DNA of 64,000 nucleotides from Acidobacteriaceae bacterium. Lineage in GTDB: Bacteria; Acidobacteriota; Terriglobia; Bryobacterales; Bryobacteraceae. Both the position numbers and the translations under genes were made by a program. This document shows, one piece after another, positions 24,011 through 31,695 of this stretch. The stretch is taken from the NCBI GenBank assembly GCA_020247055.1, contig JADCJL010000122.1:1-64000 (forward strand). The letters are read 5' to 3'. The stretch's first letter is position 1, and every line of letters begins with the position of its first letter. The notes beneath the pieces were generated by a model. It was not told the origin of the DNA. It made no database searches and saw only the letters and a list, made by a program, of their open reading frames with translations.

Positions 24011-24375
24011 TGCGGATCGATAAATGGTTATGGGCGGCCCGGTTCTTCAAGACCCGGGCTTTGGCCATTAAGGCTTGCGACCTGGGCCGGGTGGAGTGGA
24101 ACGGGCAGACGGCGAAGCCGGCGCGGGAGGTACGGGTGGGCGACCGGCTGCGCATCAAGACCGAGGCGGGCGAGTATGAGGTGGAGGTGCTGGGCCTGAG
24201 CGAGATGCGGGGCCCGGCAGCGGTGGCGCAGACGCTGTACAGCGAATCGGCCGAGAGCCGGGAGCGGCGGCAGTTGGCGATTGAGGCGCGGAAGGCGATG
24301 CCGTTTTATCCGGAGGGGAAGCCTTCGAAGAAAGACCGGCGGAAGATTATCTGGTTTCAGGGCCGGGATCAGTAG
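24010..24375 (+). CDS. S4-domain RNA-binding protein, Hsp15/RqcP-like
   Basis: 121 aa. The S4 domain fills the N-terminal half (MRIDKWLWAARFFKTRALAI, then GRVEWNGQTAKPAREVRVGD). The C-terminal basic tail ends KPSKKDRRKIIWF. Hsp15 (HslR) binds the 50S subunit with a stalled nascent chain, and RqcP has a related role, so a function in ribosome rescue is expected. The start overlaps the amidohydrolase stop (TAATG). The 3' end overlaps the convergent DUF6351 gene by 7 nt. Confidence 0.88.
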   Translation: MRIDKWLWAARFFKTRALAIKACDLGRVEWNGQTAKPAREVRVGDRLRIKTEAGEYEVEVLGLSEMRGPAAVAQTLYSESAESRERRQLAIEARKAMPFYPEGKPSKKDRRKIIWFQGRDQ

Positions 24376-26324
24376 CGGAGCCAGGTGCCGAGGGGCGGCT
24401 GCTGCTCGACGCCGGGGCGGGACCAGTCGCAGACGCCGGTAGGGAAGATTTTGGCGAGGCGTTCGCGTTCGGCGGGGGCGAAGGGGACCTGGTAGTCGGC
24501 CGGGTCGAGGGGCTTGAGTCGGCATTGGATGACATCGTTGGTGACGGGTCCGCCGGCGGCCATGCGGGGAGAGGGATAGGTGGGATAGAACTCGTTGCAG
24601 CGGCCGCCGGAGAAGGTTTGGGTTTCGAGGATGCGTTCGCCGGAGGGGGAGACGCAGGCGTCGACGAGGTCGGCGGGCCGGCGGCCGGTGGTGAGCCACT
24701 CGTCCATTTTCGCGATGGCGAAGGGGGCCTGGTTGTGGGCGGCATCGCTCAGGAGGATGACGTGGTTAGAAAGATTGCCGTTGGCGCGGCGGAGGCGTTC
24801 GCGGAAGGCGTAGGAGTGGTATTTGAGATGGACATCGCCTTTGGGGGAGCCGTCCTGATAGACCCGGACGTCGATGATGGGGAGGTTGGCGAGGCCGAGG
24901 CCGCCGTGGGTGATGCGGCCGGTTTGGTAGGCGGCGCGGACGGCGGCGGGGTCGGCGACGGTGCGGGTGGGGACGAGGTTGCCATCGTTGTCGTAGCCGC
25001 CGATGCGTTCGTTGAGGTCGAGGAACTGGGCGGGGGAGATGGCGCCCGAGTTGAGGGCGGCGAGGCCGTACTGGACGCCAGTGTTATCGACGGCGCGGCG
25101 GGCGAAGCCGGTGAGGGGGTCGCGGCCGTAGACGTTGACGTTGTGGTCGAAGATGTCGCAGCGGGCGCCGGCGCGGTGGAGGACGGGGTGGTAGCGGAGT
25201 TCGCCGGGCAGCTGGGGCGGGCAGAAGGTTTGGGGATGGATGCGGCCGGCGCCGGGGGCGGGGCCGGAGAGGTTGGCGAGATTGGCGGGGCCGGCGATGG
25301 CCGTTTTCTGGGCGGCGGTGAGGGAGGAGCGGGTGAAGTAGGCGTCGAGGAGTTGGGCGTCGGTGAGGAACTGGGTGGTGGCGAGGACTTCGGGGAAGGT
25401 GGCGCTGGGGATGATGCCGTTGAGGAGGCCGGGGTAGTTGGCGGCGATCTGGATCTGCTGGTAGGCGCCGCCGGAGCCGCCGCGGCCGAAGGTGAAGCGG
25501 GGGGGGCCGTAGGATTCGATGAAGCGTTCCTTGACCATCATCATGGTTTCGGCGGCGGTGACGTCCTGGCAGTTGTTGCCGAAGACGTTGAGGGTGGCGG
25601 CGGCTTCGGCGTAGCCGCGGCCGACGATGTCGTCGCTGACGGGGAGCGGGAGGGAGCCGCCCTGGCGGTACCAGCCGCCGGTGCAGCCGCCGCCGAAGGA
25701 GTAGAGGAGGCGCTGGTTCCAGGCCGGGGGCGGGGCGAAGGGGGAGGGGGCGGGATCGGCGGTGGGATCGTGGAGGATGGCGGTTTGGTAGATGGCGCGG
25801 TTGCGGGTGCCGGTTTCGAGGCGGACGATGTAGGGGACGGTGCGGCCGAGGGTGGTGGTGGTACGGGCGACGTCCGGGGGGAGAGACGCAAGAGAAGGCA
25901 GGGGTTTGAGGGGGCCGTAGGGGGTGGGGCGGTAGAGGTAGGTGACGACGGTGCGGGTGGTGCAATCGGCGTCGAGGGGCGGGCCGAGAAGGCTGCCGTC
26001 GGGGAGGGCGAAGGAGGCGGATTCGCAGACGAAGGGTTGCTGGTGGGGGCCGGAGAAGACGGGGCCGGCGGCGGGGAAGTTGGTGAGGGGGAGTTGCTGG
26101 CCGCCGGCGGTGAGGAGATTGGAGCCGGGGCGGAGGCCGGTGACGAGGCCGAGGAGGGCGGCGCCGGCGGGGCGGAAGGAGCTGGTGATATCGCGGCCGT
26201 TGAGCTGGATAGCAATAGGGCGGGAGTCGGCGGGTTCGATGCGGACGAGGACGTCGCCGCCGGTGATGCGGTCTGGCGCGGCGGAGAGGGTGAGGATTTG
26301 GAGGGCTAGAGCGAGAGGGGGCAT
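24369..26324 (-). CDS. Secreted DUF6351-family protein (alpha/beta-hydrolase-like)
   Basis: 651 aa. The N-terminal signal (MPPLALALQILTLSAA) is followed by PDRITGGDVLVRIEPAD, GLVTGLRPGSNLLTA and GPVFSGPHQQPFVCESA, which I recognise as the DUF6351 signature. A central hydrolase-like region has FGRGGSGGAYQQIQIAAN, where Ser in GSGGA is a candidate nucleophile, and HVILLSDAAHNQAPFA. Eight or more cysteines suggest disulfides. The function is unknown; resemblance to large secreted esterases such as tannase is only in layout. It is divergent from the SMP-30 gene, with 21 nt between starts. Confidence 0.72.
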   Translation of the reverse strand: MPPLALALQILTLSAAPDRITGGDVLVRIEPADSRPIAIQLNGRDITSSFRPAGAALLGLVTGLRPGSNLLTAGGQQLPLTNFPAAGPVFSGPHQQPFVCESASFALPDGSLLGPPLDADCTTRTVVTYLYRPTPYGPLKPLPSLASLPPDVARTTTTLGRTVPYIVRLETGTRNRAIYQTAILHDPTADPAPSPFAPPPAWNQRLLYSFGGGCTGGWYRQGGSLPLPVSDDIVGRGYAEAAATLNVFGNNCQDVTAAETMMMVKERFIESYGPPRFTFGRGGSGGAYQQIQIAANYPGLLNGIIPSATFPEVLATTQFLTDAQLLDAYFTRSSLTAAQKTAIAGPANLANLSGPAPGAGRIHPQTFCPPQLPGELRYHPVLHRAGARCDIFDHNVNVYGRDPLTGFARRAVDNTGVQYGLAALNSGAISPAQFLDLNERIGGYDNDGNLVPTRTVADPAAVRAAYQTGRITHGGLGLANLPIIDVRVYQDGSPKGDVHLKYHSYAFRERLRRANGNLSNHVILLSDAAHNQAPFAIAKMDEWLTTGRRPADLVDACVSPSGERILETQTFSGGRCNEFYPTYPSPRMAAGGPVTNDVIQCRLKPLDPADYQVPFAPAERERLAKIFPTGVCDWSRPGVEQQPPLGTWLRY

Positions 26325-26328
26325 ATGC

Positions 26329-26340
26329 GATATAGATAGG
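26329..26340. promoter_or_regulatory. Overlapping divergent -10 region
   Basis: CGATATAGATAG is the only AT-rich stretch between the divergent ATGs at 26324 (minus) and 26346 (plus). On the plus strand TAGATA is 7 nt from its ATG. On the minus strand CTATAT is about 5 nt from its ATG. Two polymerases could not occupy it together. Confidence 0.35.
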
Positions 26341-26345
26341 GTCTT

Positions 26346-27359
26346 ATGAATCGAGAGTATACGCGAAGAGGGGTGATGGGCATGCTGGGGGCGGCCGGAT
26401 TGGCGGCGCAGACGCCGCGGGACTGGACGGGGCAGCAGCCGATCCAATATCCGGACCCGGACGTGGAGGCGCTGGACCCGCGGTTTCGGAAGTATATGGT
26501 GGGGAACACGAGCATCCGGCGGCTGCATATAGGAACCTCGTGGGCCGAGGGGCCGGCGTGGAACGGGGTGGGCAAGTATCTGGTGTGGAGCGATATTCCG
26601 GGCAACGTGCAGCTGCGGTGGATTGAGGACGACCGGCGGGTGACGGTGTTTCGGAACCCGGCGGGGTTCAGCAACGGGAACACGTTTGATTATGAGGGGC
26701 GGCAGCTATCGGCCGAGCACGGGGGGCGGCGGGTGGTGCGGTATGAGTACAACGGGACGGTGAGCGTGATTGCCGAGCGGTTTGAGGGCAAGCGGCTGAA
26801 CTCGCCGAATGATCTGGTGGTGCATCCGGACGGGAGCGTGTGGTTTACGGATCCGCCGTACGGGATCAGCGGGGACTACGAGGGGTTCAAGGCGGCCAAG
26901 GAGTTGAAGGAGGCGGTGTACCGGGTGGACGGGAAGACGGGGCAGATTACGAAGGTGACGGACGAGGTGAGCGCGCCGAACGGGATCTGTTTTTCGCCGG
27001 ACTATAAGCGGCTGTACGTGGCGGATACGGGGGCGGGCGGGCGCGACTTGAAGGTTTGGACGGTGAACGGGGCGGGGTTGACGGGGGGGAAGCGGTTGGC
27101 GGTGTTGGATAATCCGGTGACGAAGGGGCCTGCGGCGGCGGACGGGATTCGGTGTGACGTGGACGGGAATATCTGGGGCGGGGCGCGGCCGGGGGTGCAG
27201 GTGGTGACGCCGGAGGGGGAGCGGATTGGGTTGATCAAGCTGCCGGAGAGCTGCGCGAATGTGTGTTTTGGGGGGGCGCGGCGGAACCGGTTGTTTATGA
27301 CGGCGAGCCAGTCGTTGTATGCGCTGTATGTGAACACGACGGGGGCGCATATCTGTTAG
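26346..27359 (+). CDS. SMP-30/gluconolactonase/LRE-like protein, Tat-signalled
   Basis: 337 aa. The N-terminal MNREYTRRGVMGMLGAAGLA is Tat-like. The six-bladed propeller shows SMP-30 family motifs: GTSWAEGPAWNG (metal Glu), LNSPNDLVVHPDGSVWFTDP (Asn/Asp), YVADTGAGG and AADGIRCDVDGNIWG (catalytic or metal Asp). Members hydrolyse aldonolactones or related esters with a divalent metal. The neighbouring secreted DUF6351 gene is divergently transcribed from nearly the same point, suggesting joint use on plant- or sugar-derived compounds. Confidence 0.85.
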   Translation: MNREYTRRGVMGMLGAAGLAAQTPRDWTGQQPIQYPDPDVEALDPRFRKYMVGNTSIRRLHIGTSWAEGPAWNGVGKYLVWSDIPGNVQLRWIEDDRRVTVFRNPAGFSNGNTFDYEGRQLSAEHGGRRVVRYEYNGTVSVIAERFEGKRLNSPNDLVVHPDGSVWFTDPPYGISGDYEGFKAAKELKEAVYRVDGKTGQITKVTDEVSAPNGICFSPDYKRLYVADTGAGGRDLKVWTVNGAGLTGGKRLAVLDNPVTKGPAAADGIRCDVDGNIWGGARPGVQVVTPEGERIGLIKLPESCANVCFGGARRNRLFMTASQSLYALYVNTTGAHIC

Positions 27360-27370
27360 GGGCGGGGGGA

Positions 27371-27376
27371 TAGACT
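27371..27376 (+). promoter_or_regulatory. Candidate -10 element (TAGACT), leaderless arrangement
   Basis: TAGACT lies 6 nt from the ATG at 27383, directly behind the SMP-30 stop. It would drive the two-gene HEPN module. Confidence 0.4.
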
Positions 27377-27382
27377 GAGAGT

Positions 27383-27706
27383 ATGGTTGTCGCGACGGGT
27401 TACATTGACCAGGCCAAGCTGGCGAGTGCGGTGGAGAAGGCGGCGAGCAAGCTGGGCCCGGAGGTGGTTCGGTTGAAGCACCGGTTGGGCCCGGATACGA
27501 ACGGGGATCCGTCGATTGACTTTCGGATTGTGTTGGCGGACGATGTGGTTCAAAAAGCGATCCATGAGGACACGGTGGCGGAGGTGACGGGCAGGATCAT
27601 GGGTACGCTTTTCGAGGAGCTGCACCCTTATGAGAATTGGGGGTTGGTGCCTTATTTCGCTTTTCGGAGCCTTTCGGAGGAGCCGACGCCCGGGGAGTGG
27701 GCCTGA
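27383..27706 (+). CDS. Small partner protein of a HEPN two-gene module
   Basis: 107 aa, no signal peptide. An N-terminal helical segment (YIDQAKLASAVEKAASKLG) is followed by an alpha/beta part: DPSIDFRIVLADDVV, and a C-terminal WGLVPYFAFRSLSEE. I recall similar small proteins ahead of HEPN-type genes, but know no function. It ends 6 nt before the HEPN gene and is probably co-transcribed. Toxin/antitoxin polarity cannot be assigned; it is not an MNT nucleotidyltransferase by motif. Confidence 0.65.
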   Translation: MVVATGYIDQAKLASAVEKAASKLGPEVVRLKHRLGPDTNGDPSIDFRIVLADDVVQKAIHEDTVAEVTGRIMGTLFEELHPYENWGLVPYFAFRSLSEEPTPGEWA

Positions 27707-27712
27707 CGGGGC

Positions 27713-28195
27713 ATGACGTTCCACGAGGAACTCCTAGCGCAGGCCGGGGAACTGGTGAATAAGAGCCAGCCGGGCGCTACGCAGGCCGACCTGCGGCGGG
27801 CCGTTTCCGCTGCGTACTATGCCCTTTTTCATCTGCTGGTGAGCGAGGCAACGCTCAACTGGAAGCGCGACAGCTCGCGAGATGCCTTTGGACGAATGTT
27901 CGACCATGGGCTGATGCGAAAAGCCTCTCAGCGGATGGCCGACTCTAACCGGTCTCCTATGGCGGGAGAGGATTCGGAAGTCGTGCGGAAACTGAGGAAG
28001 GTGGCGAAAGGGTTTGTACAATTGCAGCAAAAGCGCCACCTCGCGGACTATGACAACGGGACTCGCTGGACCCCATTCGAGGCGCTGCAGGAGGTATCGA
28101 TAGCGCGGGAGGCGTTTGCGGTTTGGGCGACGATTCGGAGCGAGGACCTGGCGCAGGAGTATCTGGTGTCGCTGCTGATCCGGCCGCGGGAGTGA
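27713..28195 (+). CDS. HEPN-domain-like protein
   Basis: 160 aa, all helical. The pattern LRRAVSAAYYALFHLLVSEA and the later LQQKRHLADYDNGTRWTP are typical of HEPN-type four-helix proteins found next to small partner genes. A clear R-x4-6-H catalytic motif of RNase-active HEPN toxins is not obvious, so it may be a non-catalytic or variant HEPN. It is the second gene of the module, 6 nt after its partner. The 225 nt after it contain no gene. Confidence 0.65.
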   Translation: MTFHEELLAQAGELVNKSQPGATQADLRRAVSAAYYALFHLLVSEATLNWKRDSSRDAFGRMFDHGLMRKASQRMADSNRSPMAGEDSEVVRKLRKVAKGFVQLQQKRHLADYDNGTRWTPFEALQEVSIAREAFAVWATIRSEDLAQEYLVSLLIRPRE

Positions 28196-28420
28196 CAGAC
28201 TTCGAGTGAACCGGTGGGCGGGTGAACCGGCTGGATGGGCGGCGAGGCTGTTTTGCGAAACGAAGCCAGACGGGCAGGAGAGGACGTTGCTTTGGCAACT
28301 TCAGCGGTGTTGGGGGGGCGGCGTCAAGGGTTTTTGGGTTCCCGGGGGCATGGTTGTGTTGAAAAGAAAGGAGATATAGTTTCTCAGGGCCGGTGAAGGG
28401 CCTGGGGGTGGGGTGGGGGC
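28196..28420. other. Intergenic region without recognised gene
   Basis: Convergent gap between the HEPN gene and the PhoD-like gene. It contains two GTGAACCGG copies near 28206-28232 and a stranded AAAGGAGATATAG (about 28367) with no start codon at suitable distance. No terminator hairpin with a T-tract is apparent. Confidence 0.4.
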
Positions 28421-29974
28421 TCAGGAGATGGTGAAGCGGTGGAAGGGTTCGAGGGAGTCGACTTCGGCTTCGGGGCGGCCGATTTTCCAGCGGTACATGC
28501 GGCCTTCGATCTTGCCGGGGGTGAAGTCGAGGAGGGTGAAGCCGTTGTGTTCGTGGGGGGCGAGGGAGGTTTGGAGATCGAGGCCGGTGGCGGGGAGGGG
28601 CGGGGTGCCGCGGGCGGCGGAGGGCCAGCCCAGGGGGCCGGTGGAGAGGGGGCCGGTGAGGATGGAGTGGACAGGGTTCGAGCGGAGGTCTTGGGAGCCG
28701 TTGCGGGTGATGGCGGCGTGGGCGAGGGCGTGGAGGTCGCCGGAGAGGAAGACGGCGGGGCGGTTCATGCGGGAGGCGGCGAGGAGGAGGCGGTCGTGCT
28801 GGGAGCGCCAGCCGGGCTGCCAGAAGTACTTGGCGCGGTCGACGCCGAGGCGGCCCTGGTCATCGAGGACGTCGGGGTACCATTCGCCCCATTTGCCGGC
28901 GGTCCAGGCGATGGGCATGGAGGGGACGTTGACGACGTGGCGGGCGGGGGAGAGGGCCATGCGGCGGGTGAGCCAGTTTTCGACGTTTTCGGGGACGAGG
29001 TCGGCGTAGGGTCCTTTGAGGGACTGGAAGCGGCGGCAATCGTAGAGGAGGAGTTCGACGAGGTTGCCGGCGCGGAGGGTGCCGTAGCATTCACTGAGAT
29101 GGGGGGCGCGGTCGGCGGCGGAGGCGCCGGGGAGGCCGGCGGGGCGGTCGGGGTTGGGGAGGTGTTCGGGGAAGTAGAGGTGCTGGGTGGCGCGGGCGAG
29201 GCGGAGCATGAAGTCGTCGGGGGGGAAGGAGACGCCGGCGATGGATTGGGGGTCGCGGGGGGTGAGGATGGCTTCGTCGTTTTCGAAGTAGTCGTGGTCG
29301 TCCTGGATGAAGTGGGTGGGGACGGAGCGGAGGAGGGTGCCGTAGAGGTCGGCGATCTGGCGGTTGACGGCGGCTTTGAGGAGGGGTTCGTTGGGGGTAC
29401 CGAGGACGGGGAGGTCGCGGTTGAAGTCGGCGCCGAGGAGTTTTTTGGCCCAGGGTTGCTGGCCCATGGGAGCGTCGGCGCTGCCCCGGCCGAAGCGGAG
29501 GTCCCAGTAGACGTGGTCGCCGATGGCGATCATGGCGTCGGGTTGTTCGCGGAGGGCGCGGGCGAGGAGGCGGCGGCGTTGGGGGATGGAGACCCAGTAG
29601 GGCTGGCCGGTGAGGGGGTTGGGCATGGCGTCGTGACCGCCGGCGCAGGTGTAGACGAGGAGGCGGAAGTGGGAGAGGGAGGCGTCGGGCGGGGGTAGGG
29701 TTTTGAGGGTCCAGGGTTCGACGTGGGGGAGGCGGAGGAGGTAGGGGGTGGCGGGTTGGAGGTTGGGGACGTCGAAGAGGAAGAACTGGCGGGCGGAGTC
29801 GGTGGGGATGCCGGGGACGGAGCGGTTGCCGACGTGGAGGATGGGGGGTTGGGGTTGGGGGAGGTGGTAGGAGACTTTGAGGAGGAAGCGGTGGTGGTTG
29901 GCGGTGGGGAGGATGTGGCGGGGGGAGTTGGGGGGGAGGGGGGCGGCGAGGGCGAGGAGTTCGCGGCGGGTCAT
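28421..29974 (-). CDS. PhoD-like alkaline phosphatase-family protein
   Basis: 517 aa. The short N-terminus MTRRELLALAAPLPP is Tat-like. Metallophosphatase features appear in order: YTCAGGHD, DAMIAIGDHVYWD (Asp/His), THFIQDDHDYFEND (Asp/His/Asp), PAVFLSGDLHALAHA (Asp/His). A proline-rich N-terminal fibronectin-like part precedes them. PhoD enzymes use Ca/Fe and hydrolyse phosphomonoesters or diesters outside the cytoplasm. ATG 29974 is preferred to the longer reading because that extension is unlike any signal. The coding strand is extremely C-rich (G-runs on the plus strand). Confidence 0.8.
   Translation of the reverse strand: MTRRELLALAAPLPPNSPRHILPTANHHRFLLKVSYHLPQPQPPILHVGNRSVPGIPTDSARQFFLFDVPNLQPATPYLLRLPHVEPWTLKTLPPPDASLSHFRLLVYTCAGGHDAMPNPLTGQPYWVSIPQRRRLLARALREQPDAMIAIGDHVYWDLRFGRGSADAPMGQQPWAKKLLGADFNRDLPVLGTPNEPLLKAAVNRQIADLYGTLLRSVPTHFIQDDHDYFENDEAILTPRDPQSIAGVSFPPDDFMLRLARATQHLYFPEHLPNPDRPAGLPGASAADRAPHLSECYGTLRAGNLVELLLYDCRRFQSLKGPYADLVPENVENWLTRRMALSPARHVVNVPSMPIAWTAGKWGEWYPDVLDDQGRLGVDRAKYFWQPGWRSQHDRLLLAASRMNRPAVFLSGDLHALAHAAITRNGSQDLRSNPVHSILTGPLSTGPLGWPSAARGTPPLPATGLDLQTSLAPHEHNGFTLLDFTPGKIEGRMYRWKIGRPEAEVDSLEPFHRFTIS
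29906..29943 (+). other. G-quadruplex-capable tract over the start of the PhoD-like gene
   Basis: Four G-runs (4, 6, 7 and 6 G) lie on the plus strand at 29906-29909, 29920-29925, 29930-29936 and 29938-29943, with loops of 10, 4 and 1 nt. It lies inside the first codons of the minus-strand gene, on the template strand. Confidence 0.5.
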
Positions 29975-30214
29975 GAGGGTATGGTAGCGGATGGGGGTCG
30001 CGCCCGAAGGAAAGCGATCAGCGAGGCAAGGATCTGGTGGTCGTTTACGTGAATTTCTGGGCTGCCTTTTCGAATAGGGCGAGATCTTCATCAACTCGGG
30101 ATAGCGACCGCGACCAGGCAGGCATTGGCGCGAGTGGTTGGCCGAGTTGACGTGGCACACGGAGGCGGGGTGGGGAGTTTGCTATTCTTTTGGTGTCCTA
30201 ACTCCAGGTGGCAC
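29975..30214. other. Divergent intergenic region, lower GC
   Basis: 240 nt between the PhoD-like gene and the restriction operon. It contains no recognisable RNA gene. Base composition is visibly less G-rich than the flanking coding DNA. A TTGACG near 30147 lacks a properly spaced -10. Confidence 0.35.
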
Positions 30215-30772
30215 GTGGCTGACCTATCCAAGATCCGGAAGATTTGGCAGGACGATGAGTTGGAGGCGATTTTGATCGCTTACTTCGAGATGCTGAGGGC
30301 GGTGTTAGAGGGACGAACGTTGCGCAAGAGTGAACCTGGGGCGGCTCTGCGGGCGAAGATCGGCTGGACCGATGGGTCCATCGCGTTTATACATCAGAAC
30401 ATTTCGGCCGTACTCGATGAGTTGGGTATGCCCTGGATTGTGGGTTACATTCCTCGATGGAACGATCCAAACGCTTTTCCGGGCGCCATTGACCGTTATC
30501 TGCCGCGTTGCCCGGAGTTATTGACCTTTGTTCCAGCTAGCCGGAGGGAGGGCCGAGCAAGGGCTCTCTGGTCCCCCCTCCGGAGTTGCACGAGCATGCG
30601 GACAGGGCTCCGATGGGGTTACGGCGTCTGTGCGTACTGGGGGGGGCCGGCGGATGGGCGGCTCTACCGGGTGCATGAGTTTTCCAAACGGCCCTTGATT
30701 TTTGAACTGGCTCCTCCACTCGACCGGAGCGTGGTGTGCCGGCCCGAGACCTGGAAGGTGAGTTTTGCATGA
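30215..30772 (+). CDS. Protein with DUF3883-associated N-terminal domain, partner of SBD-HNH nuclease
   Basis: 185 aa from GTG 30215, preceded by AGGTGG. Residues about 1-100 (IRKIWQDDELEAILIAYFEM, AALRAKIGWTDGSIAFIHQN, ISAVLDELGMPWIVGYIPRW) match the N-terminal domain seen on DUF3883 and other restriction-linked proteins. It is thought to be a specificity or regulatory module. Residues about 110-185 are arginine-rich and unlike known continuations; in another frame a stretch reading LVPPPELHEHADRAP looks more protein-like, so two compensating frameshifts near 30545-30640 are possible. The stop overlaps the nuclease start (ATGA). An in-frame ATG at 30125 is a less likely start. Confidence 0.6.
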   Translation: MADLSKIRKIWQDDELEAILIAYFEMLRAVLEGRTLRKSEPGAALRAKIGWTDGSIAFIHQNISAVLDELGMPWIVGYIPRWNDPNAFPGAIDRYLPRCPELLTFVPASRREGRARALWSPLRSCTSMRTGLRWGYGVCAYWGGPADGRLYRVHEFSKRPLIFELAPPLDRSVVCRPETWKVSFA

Positions 30773-31668
30773 CGGAGATCGCCGATGCCGAGGAGGTGCT
30801 GCGGAGGGTGACCGGACTCGGGCTCTGGCGACGGGGCGCGGAGCGGGCGCCGCATAAGCCACTGCTGATTCTGCTGGCGCTCGGGCGATTGAGCCAGGGA
30901 GGCAAACGGCTGTGTCCCTACGAGGATTGGGAGCCGGGGCTACGGCAGTTGCTGGAAGAGTTCGGGACACCGCGACGGTCAGTGCATCCGGAGTATCCGT
31001 TCTGGCGGCTGCAGAACGATCAGCTCTGGGAGGTTGAGGCGGATGGCCGAATGACCCGGCGAAGCTTGGGGGCGGATGTGCTGAAGAGCGAACTGGTGAA
31101 GTTTCGCATCCGGGGTGGGTTTACGGCGCCCGTGTACGAGGCGTTTCGACGGGACCCGCAACTGGTCCGACAGGCGGCGCAGGCGCTCTTGCTGGGCCAT
31201 TTTCCAGCCTCTCTGCACGAGGAGATTTTATGCGCCGCCGGGCTGGACTTTGAATCGACCGTGCGGCGGAGCCGGCTGCGGAGCTTTCGGGATGAGGTGC
31301 TTGCGGCGTATGGACATAGCTGCGCGTTCTGTGGGTATGACGTGAGGATGGGCAGCGCGGACCTCGGGTTGGACGCCGCGCATATCATGTGGCATCAGGC
31401 AAAAGGTCCGGACTTAACGGCGAACGGGTTGGCCTGTTGTACGCTGCACCACCGGGCGCTGGACCGGGGAGCGATCGGGTTGAGCGATGAGCTGACGATT
31501 CTGGTTTCGGCGCATGCGTACGGCGGGTTGAGGTTCGACGAGCACTTTGTTTCGCTGATGGGCCGACCGCTGCGGCGACCGAACCTGGCCAGCAGTCTGC
31601 CAAAGCAGGAGTATCTGGAGTGGCATCGGCGGGAGGTATTCCGACCGCCGTCGCGCGACGGCGGCTGA
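30769..31668 (+). CDS. Phosphorothioated-DNA-binding restriction endonuclease (SBD-HNH)
   Basis: 299 aa. Residues 1-150 are a sulfur-binding domain: RRGAERAPHKPLLILLALGR (H29) and SVHPEYPFWRLQNDQLWEVE (Y76-P77). The spacing of this His to the Tyr-Pro pair agrees with the sulfur pocket I recall for Streptomyces ScoMcrA. Residues about 165-250 are HNH: CAFCGYD (C185, C188), LDAAHIMWHQ (H205), N219 and CCTLHHRALD (H227-H228). Such enzymes cut DNA near phosphorothioate modifications, so the host should lack Dnd modification. GGTGAG precedes the ATG, which overlaps the upstream stop by 4 nt. Confidence 0.85.
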   Translation: MTEIADAEEVLRRVTGLGLWRRGAERAPHKPLLILLALGRLSQGGKRLCPYEDWEPGLRQLLEEFGTPRRSVHPEYPFWRLQNDQLWEVEADGRMTRRSLGADVLKSELVKFRIRGGFTAPVYEAFRRDPQLVRQAAQALLLGHFPASLHEEILCAAGLDFESTVRRSRLRSFRDEVLAAYGHSCAFCGYDVRMGSADLGLDAAHIMWHQAKGPDLTANGLACCTLHHRALDRGAIGLSDELTILVSAHAYGGLRFDEHFVSLMGRPLRRPNLASSLPKQEYLEWHRREVFRPPSRDGG

Positions 31669-31695
31669 GCAGGATTCCGTTTCGTGGCGGGCTGG

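Noticed and set aside
28206-28232. Two GTGAACCGG copies near the HEPN gene considered as a CRISPR-like or regulatory repeat
   Set aside because: Only two short copies with no regular spacer and no cas genes; too little to support a call.
28256-28268. 13-bp sequence CGAAACGAAGCCA also found at 61895-61907, considered as a dispersed repeat
   Set aside because: Exact 13-mers shared once are expected by chance in 64 kb; flanks differ and no further copy was noticed.
30147-30152. TTGACG considered as a -35 element for the restriction operon
   Set aside because: No -10-like hexamer lies 16-18 nt downstream.
27371-31668. Considering the defence-like area as an integrated mobile element
   Set aside because: No integrase, transposase, tRNA gene or flanking direct repeats were found, and a PhoD-like chromosomal gene lies in the middle.
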